A DNA stretch of 64,000 nucleotides from Erinaceus europaeus (GCF_950295315.1 NC_080181.1:32814441-32878440), one strand, 5' to 3'. Counted from the first letter of the stretch, positions 11,400 through 22,699 are shown. The notes: a model not told the origin generated them from the letters alone. Numbers and translations: made by a program.

Positions 11400-11508
11400 A
11401 AATTAACTTTATTTATTTATTGGATAGAAACAGAAATTGAGAGGGTAGGGGAGATCGAAAGAAAGACAGAGAGAGATACCTGCAGCACTGCTTCACCACT
11501 TGCAAAGA
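11400..11508 (-). repeat. type B SINE, antisense, 5' truncated
   Basis: TTTATTTATTGGATAGAAAC, AAATTGAGAGGGTAGGGGAG and CTGCAGCACTGCTTCACCAC are the antisense 3' half of a type B SINE. It stops in the middle, before the B-box region. Confidence 0.85.
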
Positions 11509-11559
11509 ATAGCAGAAAATTTTAGAAAATAATCAAAGGTTAATTACCCTGCCAATTCA

Positions 11560-11820
11560 TTATTATAATTTTTTAAAGACTGTTATAATGAAGACAGTTG
11601 AAGTATTGATTTAAAAAAAAGAGGGGCAATTTTAGAATTGAGCAACAGTACTATGAATGGATGGACAGGCATATATCTTTATTTTATGGTATAAAATACC
11701 AAATGAATAACTACACAAAAAAGTATTATTCATGTAAATGTTTAAGAATAAATAAAATTAAATCTATTGTATAACATACACAAACAATAAATTTCTGAAT
11801 TTCAAAAACTTAAATCCAAA
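11560..11820 (+). mobile_element. possible ancient L1 ORF2 remnant
   Basis: TTATAATGAAGACAGTTGAAG and AATTGAGCAACAGTACTATG resemble the ORF2 stretch after the GGITLP box (V-I-K-T-V-W-Y-W and I-D-Q-W-N-R). This would be the continuation of the element at 6830-7368 beyond the two younger L1 insertions. Divergence is high. Confidence 0.4.
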
Positions 11821-11854
11821 TGGCTTTTTAAAAATATCACTCTTTTTTAAAACC

Positions 11855-11998
11855 ATGTTTTTGTTTTATTTCAATTTCATTTTATCAGAGCAACGCTCAG
11901 CTCTGGATTATGGTGGCACAGGAAATTGAACCTAAGGCCTTGGAAACTCAGGCATAAAAGACTCTGCATAACCATTATGCTATCTCCCCCATCCTCAA
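11855..11998 (-). repeat. type C SINE, antisense
   Basis: GAGCAACGCTCAGCTCTGGA, TTATGGTGGCACAGGAAATT, GAACCTAAGGCCTTGG and GCATAACCATTATGCTATCT are the antisense of the short SINE with the GGTTCAATCCC-like head. Confidence 0.85.
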
Positions 11999-12397
11999 AT
12001 GTTAAATAAATATATATATAAGGCTGTTTTTCCCTAAAAACTTTTGGTAGGGGAGGCCTCTCATACTAGGTATTGACAGAAAAAGCCACAGCAGAAAAAG
12101 CAGAGAAACTTAATTAAAGGAAAAAATTAATTTCTTTACTTTATAAAACACTATAGGTGATATTACAGTATTCACAAATGTCTCTGAGAAAGACTTTTAA
12201 CTTAAAATCAGACAGTTAATACTGGTACTCTTTTATCTAAAATCAGAACATTCTCAGGATTTCTTATATTGCAAGAGTCTAAAGAAGTTAGCAATCACTA
12301 TTACTTTAGGTGGATACAATTTTGAGTGTCCTAGAACCAAAAAAGAAACTAACAAGCCTTTTCAAATAGCCCAGTAGCCCAAAATAACATTGACATA
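11999..12397. other. unclassified non-coding DNA
   Basis: AT-rich, no gene or repeat recognised. Confidence 0.45.
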
Positions 12398-13535
12398 AAA
12401 AAATGACCCCATCCAAAAATGGGCAGAGGATATGAACAGAATATTCACTACAGAAGAGATCCAAAATGCTAATAAACACTTGAAACATTGTTCCAGGTCA
12501 CTGATTATAAGAGAAATGCAAATAAAGACAACACTAAGATACCACCTAACTCCTATGATAAGGGCATACATCAAAAAGGACAGGAGCAACAAATGCTAGA
12601 GAGGATGTGGGGATAAAAGAACCCTTCTGCACTGCTGGTGGGAATCTAAATTGGTCCAACATTGGTGAAGAGCAGTCTGGAAAACTCTCACAGGGCTACA
12701 CATGGACCTTCCATATGACCCAGTAATTCCTCTCTTAGGGATATACCTCAAGGACTCCATAACACCCAACCAAAAAGATATGTGTACACCTATGTTCATA
12801 GCAGCACAATTTGTAGTAGCTATAACCTAAAAGCAACCCAGGTGCCCAACAACAGAAGAGTGGCTGAGAAAGCTGTGGTATATATACACAATGGAATACT
12901 ATGCAGTTATTAAAAACAGTGAACCCACCTTCTCTGACCCATCTTGGATGCAGCTAAAAGGAATTATGTTAAGTGAGCTAAGTCAGAAAGACAAAGATGA
13001 GCATGGGATGATCCCACTCATCAACAGAAGTTGAGAAAGAACAGAAAGGGAAAAATCAAAGCAGGATTTGACTGAATTTGAAGTAGGGCACCAAAGTGAA
13101 AATCTCTGGGTTGAGGGTGAGGATGGATGTTTGGCTTCACTGTGGGGTGGGGGGTAAGGGGGGAAGAAAGATTCCAGATGCTAACATGATGCCAACCTGA
13201 CTTCCCTGGGCAGTGGACCCCACCAATGTGTCCTGGAGCCCCACTTTCCCAGAGCCCTCTCCCACCAGGGAAAAGATAGAGACCGGCTGGGAGTATGGAT
13301 TGACCTGTCAACACCTATGTTCTGCTGGGAAGCAATTACAGAAGCCAGACCTCCTACCTTCTGCATCCCATAATGACCCTGGGTCCATACTCCCAGAGGG
13401 ATAAAGAATAGGAAGGCTATCAGGGGAGGAGATGGAATATGGAGTTCTGGTGGTGAAAATTGTGTGTTGTACCCCTCTTATCCTATGGTTTTTGTCAGTG
13501 TTTCCTTTTTATAAATAAAATTTTTTAAAAAGGAG
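12398..13535 (+). mobile_element. 5'-truncated L1 with very short 3'UTR
   Basis: ORF2 C-terminal sequence (from CCCCATCCAAAAATGGGC) runs to the stop near 13034 with several frameshifts, so it is older than the 8.8, 40.5 and 51.5 kb copies. The 3'UTR jumps from a G-rich stretch at about 13145-13165 straight to CCAGATGCTAACATGATGCC. About 0.84 kb present in the intermediate form is missing. Confidence 0.92.
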
Positions 13536-13967
13536 GGGTTGTGTTACAAATATATAGCCTCTGGGAAGTAAGTTCCAGGAAAGATGCTGGTGGGTCCACT
13601 CTCACTACTGGGGGTGGGGAGTTTTTAGAAAGATGGTGGTTGCAAAACCAATGCAGATACTAGTCTCACTCTTCACCTTTTGTTGTAAAAGCTAAATTTC
13701 TCTTTGAATTTCCTCAGTTAATGTAAGCAGATTCTAGTGAGGATATTTCATAAAAGCAAAGTGAGATAGCATGGACTTTCAAAATACATGGGATACCAGA
13801 ATTTAATATTAAACACATATATATTATATTTTCAGCTTTTTAATTAAAAAATTAAAGATCCTATCAAAACACAAAGTATGCTTGAGAAGTCTGGATTGGA
13901 ACTAAATCAGTCTGTTTAGCAAATCAGTTCACTGTTTTAATATATTTTTTAAATCCATCAAATTGGT
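13536..13967. other. unclassified non-coding DNA
   Basis: No gene or repeat recognised. AT-rich to the right. Confidence 0.45.
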
Positions 13968-14212
13968 ATAACTACTTTATTTATAAAGACAGAAAAGATG
14001 GAGGAGGGAGAGGGAGGGAGGGAGAGGGAAGACAGGCACAGAGAGAGAAACAGACAGAAACGGGGGGGGGGGGGGGGGAGAGAGAGACTAGGACTAGCAC
14101 TAAAGCTTCCATCGAAGCAGTGGGGACCAAGCTCAACCTGGGTCATGCACAGGGCAAAGCAGCAGCACACTATGCAAGTGAACTATTGAGCTATTTCACC
14201 ATCCAGGTATCA
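13968..14212 (-). repeat. type C SINE, antisense, with poly-G and GA tracts
   Basis: A TTTATTTATAAAGACAGAAA tail, a purine tract including a poly-G run at about 14061-14079, then GACCAAGCTCAACCTGGGTC and TATTGAGCTATTTCACCATC as the antisense head. Confidence 0.75.
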
Positions 14213-14299
14213 TTGTTTTAAACAAACTAGTAATTTTTATTCCTAAGAAAGATGAGAAGAGCTTTTGTCGCAAACATTCTTAGTACACATATATAAACT

Positions 14300-14610
14300 G
14301 ATCGGTTTTTTCAAGGGAAATATGGAAAACTTTTAAAAATCTCTTTAAGTACACCACTTGAGCCAAGAATCTCAGTTTTAGGAACTCACCATTAAGAAAT
14401 CTTATCCTGTGGTCTTGTCATATATATATAGTTTTATAAATAAATTAATAAACATAAAATATAAAATATCTTTTACATATGGAAAATATATTTGAAATAA
14501 AGAATGGTTGGGCAGTATTATTTGTGAGAGTGGAAACTCAAAATCAACATGTATATCCATAAATAGGCATCTTGTGAGACAATCTGAGGCTCTCTTCAGA
14601 AAAATATAAT
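14300..14610 (+). mobile_element. ancient L1 ORF2 remnant, low similarity
   Basis: CAAGAATCTCAGTTTTAGGA and GGGCAGTATTATTTGTGAGAG with GAGTGGAAACTCAAAATCAA follow the ORF2 3' order (P-x-I-L-L-L-G..., then A-A-L-F-x-I-A-K-x-W-x-x-x-x-C-P). Its last 115 bp form one arm of an inverted repeat. Confidence 0.5.
14490..14607. repeat. left arm of a ~115-bp inverted repeat
   Basis: The stretch around AATGGTTGGGCAGTATTATTTG ... CAATCTGAGGCTCTCTTCAG is present in inverted orientation at 15253-15378, with about 90% identity by eye and roughly 650 bp between the arms. Confidence 0.85.
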
Positions 14611-15252
14611 AAAATAGCCTTATGTGAATTCATATGGAATACCCACAAACTTTATTGATTTGTATGTCCCTGTATAAAAGACAAAGTACAAACGTAAACC
14701 TTTCTTTTCTTTAAAAGAAAGGAAAAAAAAACAGAAGGCAAGAAAGAAGAAAAGATTTATAAGGGCACAAATATGTAGTTGTTCAATAATAAGACTAGAA
14801 AGATACATAGCAAGTTGTTTTATTATTCACAACAGCTTTTAGTCAAGAGAGTAATAGAAGTATATTGGAATGAAAAAGAGAGAGTAAAGATAAATTTTAA
14901 TATCACACTTAAAATCAATAGCTATTACTGGAAATTTTTCATAGTTACAAAAGCACAGGCAATGAAAACAAAACAAAAATGCCATAAAGAGAAATAGCAA
15001 CTGTGATGAAATTGTGAAAAAAGCTACAGGAAGCACAAACTATAAATCATCTATTTTGAGTAGCATTATTATAGTATTTATGGATAAGGCAGGTGAGATT
15101 TGTAAGGGAACACCATCTTTTCTGCTATAACAGTGCAAGAATCTGAAAAATTGGTTGGACATAAGATAATCACTGCTCAAGAACCCGGTATGGAAATACT
15201 ATCATGAGGCTTAGGGTCTTGTAGTAGACATTTCAGCCACAATCTTGGTTCC
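14611..15252. other. unclassified spacer inside the inverted repeat
   Basis: AT-rich, with short broken frames on both strands. No transposase motif or other domain is seen. Confidence 0.4.
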
Positions 15253-15378
15253 AGTTTTTCTGAAGAGAGAGAGCCTCAGATTGTTTTACAAGATATCTGT
15301 TCGTAGATATACATGTTGATTTTTAGTTTCCACTCTGACAAATAATACTGCCCAACCATTCTTAATTTCAAATACTTT
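15253..15378. repeat. right arm of the ~115-bp inverted repeat
   Basis: Plus-strand reading CTGAAGAGAGAGAGCCTCAG ... AATACTGCCCAACCATTCTT is the reverse complement of the left arm with about a dozen differences, including a 4-bp CT expansion. Confidence 0.85.
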
Positions 15379-15560
15379 TTGAAATATAAACTATTATGTA
15401 CATAATTTTTTACATTTTCTTTTTTATTAATTTACTTATTAAAAAAACATGAAACCAACTGGAAGCAAGATGGTGATTGAAATGTCTGCTATAAGACCCT
15501 ATGTATGCCCCATTATAGTAAAAATCTCCACATCAGTTGTAAAGCCCCATCATGCATGTA

Positions 15561-16020
15561 CCCGATTGTTGGTATGCATGAGACCCCTTCTGTTTCATTT
15601 GGTTTAAATCCCCCCTGCTTAACACTATTCTATTTACGTAACCACTTCATTCTATTTACATAACCACTGTTAACAAGTTCCACCCTCCCTCCAGGGCATT
15701 TGTGGTTCAGTGATAGGATTCTCACCTAATCTGCCCCCTCTTTGTCACACTCTGATTTTCACCAGTCACTTTTCTCTCCACCCTCTCTATGTCACATCCT
15801 GTTTCCACCTTACTTGGCAAGTATATATATATAAAGACAGCATTGTGAGTTTTACAGTACTGTACCTTGAGTTTAGCTTAGCTCGTCTTAGATTGTGCTG
15901 CGTCCTGCATGAATAAAGAGATACTGCCTACAGCTCAACCATGAGTCCCTGGTTGTCTGTTACCCGCCCGTGAAGCCAGCCCGGCGAAAACAACATAACC
16001 CATCAAAAACAACACCCGAT
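15561..16020 (+). mobile_element. solo LTR of an endogenous retrovirus, 6-bp target duplication
   Basis: The 448-bp element at 15567-16014 starts TGTTG and ends CAACA, a perfect 5-bp terminal inverted repeat with TG...CA ends. It is flanked by CCCGAT on both sides (15561-15566 and 16015-16020). Inside are a TATA-like TATATATATAAAG near 15823-15835 and an AATAAA polyadenylation signal at about 15912. No gag, pol or env sequence is present, so recombination between two LTRs has removed the provirus body. A 6-bp duplication favours a class II (ERV2/ERVK-like) origin, but class I is not excluded. Confidence 0.88.
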
Positions 16021-16244
16021 GACATGACAGTAAAATATAATGACATAGGTAAATATAATCAGAAAAGAGGAAAACGCCCAAATCTCGGAAAGCTCTACCT
16101 TTTCTAAGATATACTCTCCTATTCCAGCCTCTGGAAGAATACTTTAATATTTCCAGAGAAAATACCTCTTAAACCAACAAAGGTGATATAATCCATTCTC
16201 CTGAAATGAGCAATGTGCAATTCACCTCAGAATCTGTGCATGAT
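16021..16244. other. unclassified non-coding DNA
   Basis: Unique-looking sequence between the LTR and the next L1. No gene recognised. Confidence 0.4.
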
Positions 16245-17352
16245 AATAAGGACAACAAAAGATAGATAAGGGCAAGGCTTTAACCAGCACAGTTTAAAGA
16301 TGGCTTTCTTGGTCACTACCAGGCCACCTAATCATTATTCCCCTAGTCAGGGATTCCTGGGATTCCCACATAGGTATGATAGGCCTAAACCTCTAACAAA
16401 TCACTCTCTCTTCCATCACTGGTCATCTCCATCAAGAACAGCATCATTAACCCACTTGTTGGCCTCTCCAGGATCTTCCTTGCCCTAAATGTGGAACAGC
16501 AATGGTAGGGACTGCCCCACTCTCCCTGAAGGGAGACTGGGTCAACATACTTTGCTACTCAAGGAAGACAGGTCCTGAAATGAATGCAGTGTACAATGTC
16601 CCTAGCTATGACCATGAAATGGAAGCTCAGACCTACAGGGATGAAAAAGTTGCACAGGCTCCTGTGCTGAATATGGGCCCCAGATCAGATCAATGCGATT
16701 TACAGTTAACAGTATTTATATATTTTCCCCACATTTGGGAGCTACTCTCTTCCCTGACTCAGCTTTTTAGTCCTATTTCCAACTCTAAAACCCTATCTCC
16801 AGACAATACCTTTAGTCCATCTGCATGTTAGCTGCCTGGCTCAGGAAAAAAAAAATTAATAAAGTCATGGACCCCCTTGGAATAGACCTAGAATAGACTT
16901 CGTAGATTTTTCCAAAATAGAGACCCCAAGTCTCATCTGCTATATTCTTACTTTTAGTTTCCTGATTATTAAACAATTTGTTCTGCTTTATATCTTAATG
17001 TTTCTTAGCCACCAAGTTGCACATGCCACTATGACACCAACCTGACTTCCCTGGGCAGATGCCTCATCAATATACCCTAGAACCCCACTTCCCCACTAGG
17101 GAAAGATAGAAACAAGCTGGAGTATGGATCGACCTGCTAATGCTCATTTCTAGCAAAGGAGCAATTACAGAAGCCAGACCTTCCACCTTCTGCACCCCAT
17201 AATAATCCTGAGTTCATACCCCAGAGGGATAAAGAATAGGAAAGCTTCCAATGGAGGGGATGGGATAGGGAACTCCGGTGGTGGGAATTGTGTGGAATTG
17301 TATCCCTCTTATCCAATGGACTTGTCAACCATTATTAACTCAATAAAATATC
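16245..17352 (+). mobile_element. L1 3'UTR fragment, long-form subfamily
   Basis: Aligns by eye with 45700-46820 and 29940-31050: AAGGGCAAGGCTTTAACC, CAGGGATTCCTGGGATTCCC, CCCCAGATCAGATCAATGC, then GAAGCCAGACCTTCCACCTT, ending TTAACTCAATAAAATATC plus A-run. Only 3'UTR, no coding part. Target duplication not seen. Confidence 0.9.
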
Positions 17353-17364
17353 AAAAAAAATGTC

Positions 17365-17500
17365 TGTATAACCCTATGAGTCTGTACTTCCCCTTTTAGC
17401 CTATCCAATAAATACAATCTGCCACTGATCTCTTTGTTCATGAGTTCTCTCTGGACTCTGAAAAGAACTTGTATCTGTGTTTGAGGTGCACTTTCTCCCA
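17365..17500 (+). mobile_element. possible LTR fragment (R/U5-like)
   Basis: CCTATCCAATAAATACAATC followed by ATCTCTTTGTTCATGAGTTC and CTCTCTGGACTCTGAAAAGA resembles the polyadenylation signal and U5 end of a gammaretrovirus-like LTR. Ends and flanking duplication are not clear, so this is tentative. Confidence 0.3.
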
Positions 17501-18844
17501 CTTTCCCTGACCCCATTCTCCATATTTATCATAGCAAACCCCTGCCCCAATACATGCATTATAGCAATCAGGGTCATCACAAGGATATATAATATCTAGA
17601 GTGAAAAAGTGGTATATTGTACTAGAGATCCAGGGTTAAGTTTTAAAAAAAGAATAAGAGCCCATATCAAAGATTGATACAAATTTTACAGCTTCCTATT
17701 TTACAAGAGAATGGGACTCCATCAATTTTATGTCATGCCAGATCATTTTACTAATACTTGTTGGCAATTCAGTGTAGAGATTACAGAGCCATTCTCATTT
17801 TGCCAACAGGAAGCTTGATTCCTCTACACAAGATTAATTCTGAATTAATTCCACAGGCAGACACAGAGGTAGCAAAGGTAGAAAGAACCTTAGTTCCTAT
17901 TCTCTTTCCTTTGTTAAGACATGCACAGCATTGCTCATTACAGTTAATCAGACTTTCCACACCTCATCCTGAGTGAAAATAATAGCTCCCATTGTACAGT
18001 AGTAACTAGGTTACCTCGCACTTTCATTGGCACAGTGAACACCTATTATTACTGCCAGGCATCAATATTCCCAATCAGGAGTGCTCAACTCTAAAGTGGA
18101 TTAAGTGTGAACAGCACTTTGGTCAGACGCAGGAGTCCAAGCAGTCCAAGTTTGCTGAACCTGATTCCAGTGGCTGAGTTACTGTCAGAATGGTTACCCA
18201 CAGCCGGTATGATGAAAGGGATTCTTCTGTGTCTTATTAACTTGTCACTGTGTAACACATCTGAGACACAGAACAATAAGATTACAGCATCTGGGTACCA
18301 GATTTCCTTTCTCTGTCCAGTGGGAACCTCTGGGAACCAGGTAGACACCAAGCTTCCAAATATTTCTGTACAATTCAAGTGGAGGCAGCAAAGAGGGGCT
18401 TTATCTGCTCCCCCCCAAGCACAGACAAGTAGAAGATGAGTAGAAAATATAAAGGATAGTGTTTTATCGGGGTTAGCCATTTACTAGTCATTTGGTGACA
18501 GAGAAAAATAATACTTTTCATACTTTCAACAAGATGAAGCTATTAGAATATAAATTTAAAAAAAAAGTTAAACATGCTTCTATAGAGATTTTAAGGGAAT
18601 GCATGTCACAGAGTTATTTTATTCACTAGAAATCCAAATAAATGGTGAAGCTGAATCAAAGGGGATTTGGGAAGTTGAGTTAGTCATATATAGGCAGCCC
18701 CCAGAATAGGACTATAGAATTGCTAAATTAATTATAAAAATAATTATAGTTCCACAGGACAATAAAACTATAACCTTTGGGGTGATAGTTTCTTGCTTTG
18801 GAAAAGAATAATTTTCATTGATATGGCTCTGTAACAGTTCCTAT
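17501..18844. other. unclassified, relatively repeat-poor DNA
   Basis: No repeat family is recognised with confidence. An open frame on the plus strand at 18107-18439 and an overlapping minus-strand frame at 18091-18480 have no protein motif, no start context and no splice sites that would support an exon. Confidence 0.45.
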
Positions 18845-19020
18845 TTGGGCTGGGGAGACAGATAATAGTTATGCAAAATGACTTTTGTGCCTGAGGCTCT
18901 GAGCACTAAAGGTTCAATCCCCAACACTATCTTAAACAAGAACTGAGTAATACTCTGTGGTCTCTCTTGCCCTCCTTCTCCCTCTCCCTCTTTTCCTTCC
19001 ATTAAAATAAATAAATGAAG
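18845..19020 (+). repeat. type C SINE
   Basis: GGCTGGGGAGACAGATAATA, TTTTGTGCCTGAGGCTCTG, AAAGGTTCAATCCCCAACAC (B box), then a CT block and AAAATAAATAAATGAAG tail. Confidence 0.88.
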
Positions 19021-19154
19021 TATTCTTTAAAAATGCAATTTACCCTTACATAATCTAAAAACTCTAATCAATACTAAATAGTAAATCAAAGAATCATAGT
19101 CCAACAGAATTAGACATATCTTGGGGAGTAGCCTAACCAAAAAAATTTTCCATC

Positions 19155-19378
19155 ATACCAGTGATAAAATATGCTCAAAATCACTGATTAGCAGAGAAAT
19201 GGAAATAAAGTCAACAATGACATACACTTTACATGAGAATGGCTTATGTTAGAAAAGACAGTAATAAATGTTGGACAGGTTGTCTATTTCTAACTCTGGG
19301 ATTCTCGTCTTAAATAGCCATTCAAGTTCATGGTAGACTGTGGAGGAGGGTGCACAGAGTTGGAAAAAAAAACAATCT
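19155..19378 (+). mobile_element. old L1 ORF2 fragment
   Basis: AAAATCACTGATTAGCAGAG, AAATGGAAATAAAGTCAACA, ATGAGAATGGCTTATGTTAG and AATAAATGTTGGACAGGTTG match the L1 stretch leading to the Cys-rich box. Stops and deletions make it dead. A type A SINE follows at its right end. Confidence 0.82.
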
Positions 19379-19665
19379 GGGGAGTCAGGCAGTAGTGCAG
19401 TGGGTTAGGCCTATGTGGCGTGAAGTTCGAGGGCTGGCTTAAGGATCCTGGTTCGAGACCCTGGCTCCCCACCTACAGGGGAGTTGCTTCACAGGTGGTA
19501 AAGTAGGTCTGCAGATGTCTATCTTTCTCTCTCCCTCTGTCTTCTCCTCTTCTCTCCATTTCTGTCTTATCTAATAATGACAACATCAGCAACAACAACA
19601 ATAATAACTACAACAACAAAAAACAACAAGGGCAACAAAAGGGAAAATAAATTTTAAAATATAAT
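19379..19665 (+). repeat. type A SINE, full length
   Basis: GGGGAGTCAGGCAGTAGTGC head, GGTTCGAGACCCTGGCTCC B box region, CCACCTACAGGGGAGTTGC, TCCATTTCTGTCTTATCTAA, CAACAACAATAATAACTAC and the end AAGGGCAACAAAAGGGAAAA. No clean target duplication seen. Confidence 0.95.
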
Positions 19666-19808
19666 AATAATACCCATCTTTGAGTTCACAGCTTCATTTA
19701 CGCTGAGGAAAGATCATCTATTAAAATAAGTATATCATACTAGCATCCATGTGAGGGGGAGATGGACCATGTTGCCTAAATTAAAAATAATAATAAATAA
19801 ATAAATAA

Positions 19809-20150
19809 AGCCCTAGTATCTTTTTAAAAAATATTTTTAAAATTTTATTTATTTTCCCTTTTGTTGCCCTTGTTGTCTTTTTATTGTTGCTGTAGTTGTT
19901 GTTGTTGTTATTGATGTCATTGTTGTTGGATAGGACAGAGAGAAATGGAGAGAGTTGGGGAAGATAGAGAGGGGGAGAGAAAGATAGACACCTGCAGACC
20001 TGCTTCATCACCTGTGAAGTAACTCCCCTGCAGGTGGGGAGCTGGGTGCTGGAACAGAGATCCTTATGCTGGTCCTTGCGCTTGGCACCACATGCGCTTA
20101 ACCTGCTGTGCTACCACCTGACTCCCAGCCCTAGTATCTTTTTAAAAAAT
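19809..20150 (-). repeat. type A SINE, antisense, 24-bp target duplication
   Basis: The full antisense copy spans 19833-20126, ending with the head reading CCACCTGACTCCC. It is flanked by a perfect 24-bp duplication that begins AGCCCTAGTATC and ends TAAAAAAT, at 19809-19832 and 20127-20150. The long intact duplication shows a recent L1-mediated insertion. Confidence 0.96.
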
Positions 20151-20336
20151 TCACCAAGTCCAGCTACTTGCAGTCAGTCAGTTTCTAGCTCCTGTAATTT
20201 GCCTTGCAGATTACTTCCTATTGTGTTCCAAGCATGATTGGGGGTAGGGGATGGAAGGGCCATTGTCTATAGCCTCAGGCTGAGGGGGAGGCAAGAGTAC
20301 TACACAGTTGCTCCTTTTATCTGGAGAGGTAGGAAG

Positions 20337-20660
20337 TGCTATGAACTGAATGCTTAGAGCTCCCCAGAATTCTTGAGTCTGAAGCCTTAATTCACAATAC
20401 AGTGGTTGGTATTTTAAGACTGGGCCTTGGGGGTCTAATTAGGTTTCAGTGAGGCCAGAAGGGTGGAGCTTCTGAAATGGAGCTCCAGTGAGAAGACAGG
20501 GGACAAAGTAAGAATGCTGCAAGAAGGTAGCCACCTGCAAAGCAAGAAGACCTATCCCATTAGATACTACTATATGAAGAACCTTGATCTTAGACCTTCC
20601 AGAACTGTGAAAAATCGGTTTGCTATTTAAATCATCCAATCCGAGACATTCCCCCCCACC
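20337..20660 (+). mobile_element. ancient MaLR-type LTR (MLT1-like)
   Basis: TGCTATGAACTGAATGCTTA at the start, GGTATTTTAAGACTGGGCC, GGGTCTAATTAGGTTTCAG, AGGGTGGAGCTTCTG, then CTTGATCTTAGACCTTCCAG and AACTGTGAAAAATCGG. This is the order seen in mammalian MaLR LTRs. It is highly diverged and has no internal region. Confidence 0.82.
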
Positions 20661-20724
20661 CCTGCCCTCTCCGTGAACCTCACTTGAGTAGAATAGTGCA
20701 CAGAATGAAAAGGACACCAAGAAT

Positions 20725-20905
20725 AAAAAGGCTGGGAGATAGCTCATCCAGTAAAATGCATACTTCACTAGCCCAGGAACCTGGGTTCAAGGGCCAGACC
20801 ACCACTTGGGGGCATCATGCAAAGGGGAAATGTCATGAGCCATGAAGCCTTGTTGTGGTCTCACTCTCTGTCTCTCAACCTCCACCTAGAAAGAAAACAA
20901 AAAAA

Positions 20906-20999
<94 letters not shown>

Positions 21000-21085
21000 G
21001 AAAAGGAGGGGAGAGTTTGCCAGGAGCAGTGGAATCACACTAGCACCAAATCTCAGCCAAACTCTGGCTGCTAAATATAAACAAA
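20725..21085 (+). repeat. SINE with a large (GAAA)n expansion
   Basis: GGCTGGGAGATAGCTCATCC head, GGAACCTGGGTTCAAGGGCC B box, CT-rich TCACTCTCTGTCTCTCAACC, then (GAAA)n at about 20890-21003, then the 3' module GCCAGGAGCAGTGGAATCAC...CTCTGGCTGC. The Lys/Glu/Arg-rich open frames across the tract are artefacts of the microsatellite. Confidence 0.88.
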
Positions 21086-21254
21086 TGAATAAAAACAGAA
21101 AGAGCATCAAGAAATCATGAAAACCATTGTGTATGTATGTAGGACAATGGCAAAAAGTCAGTATTGTGTACATGATCAGAATAAGATGTTAGAATTCCAA
21201 AGATACCAGTGTAAATCTGCATTCAGCCACTTTGGAGCTAAATATAATTCAAGA

Positions 21255-21365
21255 GACCAGTTTCTGATTTGTAAATGAAAATACTAATAGCACCTGCTAC
21301 TCAGAACTAGATTGAGACACAAGTGATATTAGCCCTTCTAAGTGTTTGCTAGGCTGCCTAGCTCT
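21255..21365 (+). repeat. MIR SINE, 3' part
   Basis: TTTCTGATTTGTAAATGAAAA, TACTAATAGCACCTGCTACT and a long-diverged end match the second half of a MIR. Confidence 0.65.
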
Positions 21366-22130
21366 TTAAAATAATATATATGAGCTATTGCTATACATTA
21401 CCACTAAGTCCTACTATTTGTACCCTGGGGAATATGTTCAAATTTAATTCAAGTATTAACTTAGAAAAACTTGCAAAAGAATGGTTTCACCAAGTGCAAT
21501 TTCTCCCCCAAACAACACACTTTTTCAGGAACAGGCTTCCCCCACACACATACCCTGAAGTCCAGAAGAGATTATAAGAGTTTTGTCTCAAGGACTAGAC
21601 TTTTAGTGTCCACTCTCTAAAGAGAAGAAAAGGGAAGATGTGGGGATTAAATGCAAGTTAGTGATTTACCTATACTAGAGCTATTAGGAGGATGGAAAGA
21701 TGGGTGAGATTGAGTAAGGGAAGTAAGGTGGGCCTCCCAAGACTGATAAAAAAAAAAAGTCAAATGTGGCTTTATCTTAATAATATGCCTGTGATTTCAT
21801 GATCTAAAGAAGGGCCAAAAATAGTTATTCAACCCACCTCACAGGATGAAATAAAGATAAAAGGAATAAAAAGAGAAAAGCTATCAAAGTGTGTTCTGTT
21901 CATTCAGCTAATAGGATTCTTACCTTTTGATTCTGCTTACTGGGTCAGCAGGAAGCCAGGAGACGCTGGCATTCCAGTCTGAGCTGCACAATGGCTATGA
22001 AATTTAAACATTTCTTTGACAAGATCAAGAGTCCATAATCTTCCTTCAATCTTTTATAATCAGTTTTCTCGTTTGGATTGCAGTGGACACAATCTACAGA
22101 ATTTTTGTTCGTATGTCTGTTTTCTGTTAG
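21366..22130. other. unclassified non-coding DNA
   Basis: No gene or clear repeat. Confidence 0.45.
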
Positions 22131-22205
22131 ATGAATATATATATATAAATAATATAAATAATATATATAAATATATAAATAAATAAAAATATATATATAA
22201 ATATT
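22131..22205. repeat. AT-rich simple repeat
   Basis: Alternating (TA)n/(TAAA)n, rich in ATATATATA. Confidence 0.9.
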
Positions 22206-22649
22206 CCTTTCCTACATCTTTTAAATAAGTCTATATTGAGCATAACTTACATACCACAAATTGACTCACTTTAAGTATGATCTTATCATTTTCATAAATT
22301 TACAAGGATGAACAACTATCAGCACAATCCAGCATCAAATTCTTTCTGAGACCAAAAAAATGGAATTTCTAATTCTTTTCCCCCAATTCTCATGCCCCCT
22401 ATCAAAATGCAAATAAATCTAATTTATAGATTTATAGATTTGCTTTTCCTGGTCATATCATAAAAATGGAATTGTTAGGGAAAGCTGGGGCTGAAGGTGT
22501 CAATCCCAGTTCTAATGGGATTCAGACTGTGGCTATTTCTCTTTTCTCCCCCCCCCCCCATTTCCCGATATGAGAGGAGTTTTAAGAAAGCACAAAAAAG
22601 GAAATAGTAGGAAGACTTTTAAGAGAGCACCAGGAACTGGTAATCATTA
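22206..22649. other. unclassified DNA with poly-C run
   Basis: A C homopolymer of about ten bases lies at 22550-22559. The stretch TAAGTATGATCTTATCATTT and its surroundings could be old repeat, but this cannot be assigned. Confidence 0.35.
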
Positions 22650-22699
22650 TAGGCTTTTAATATTTTCATTTATCTTAATGAGAGAGATACAGAGAGAAA

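Noticed and set aside
14490..15378. Inverted repeat as a DNA transposon with terminal inverted repeats
   Set aside because: No transposase, no target duplication at the outer ends, and the arms look like old L1 sequence.
18091..18480. Overlapping 110- and 129-codon frames as a possible gene
   Set aside because: Open on both strands, no motif, no splice or promoter context; expected by chance in 64 kb.
20817..21173. Lys/Arg/Glu-rich and Phe/Leu/Ser-rich open frames at 20.8-21.2 kb
   Set aside because: They are translations of the (GAAA)n microsatellite within a SINE.
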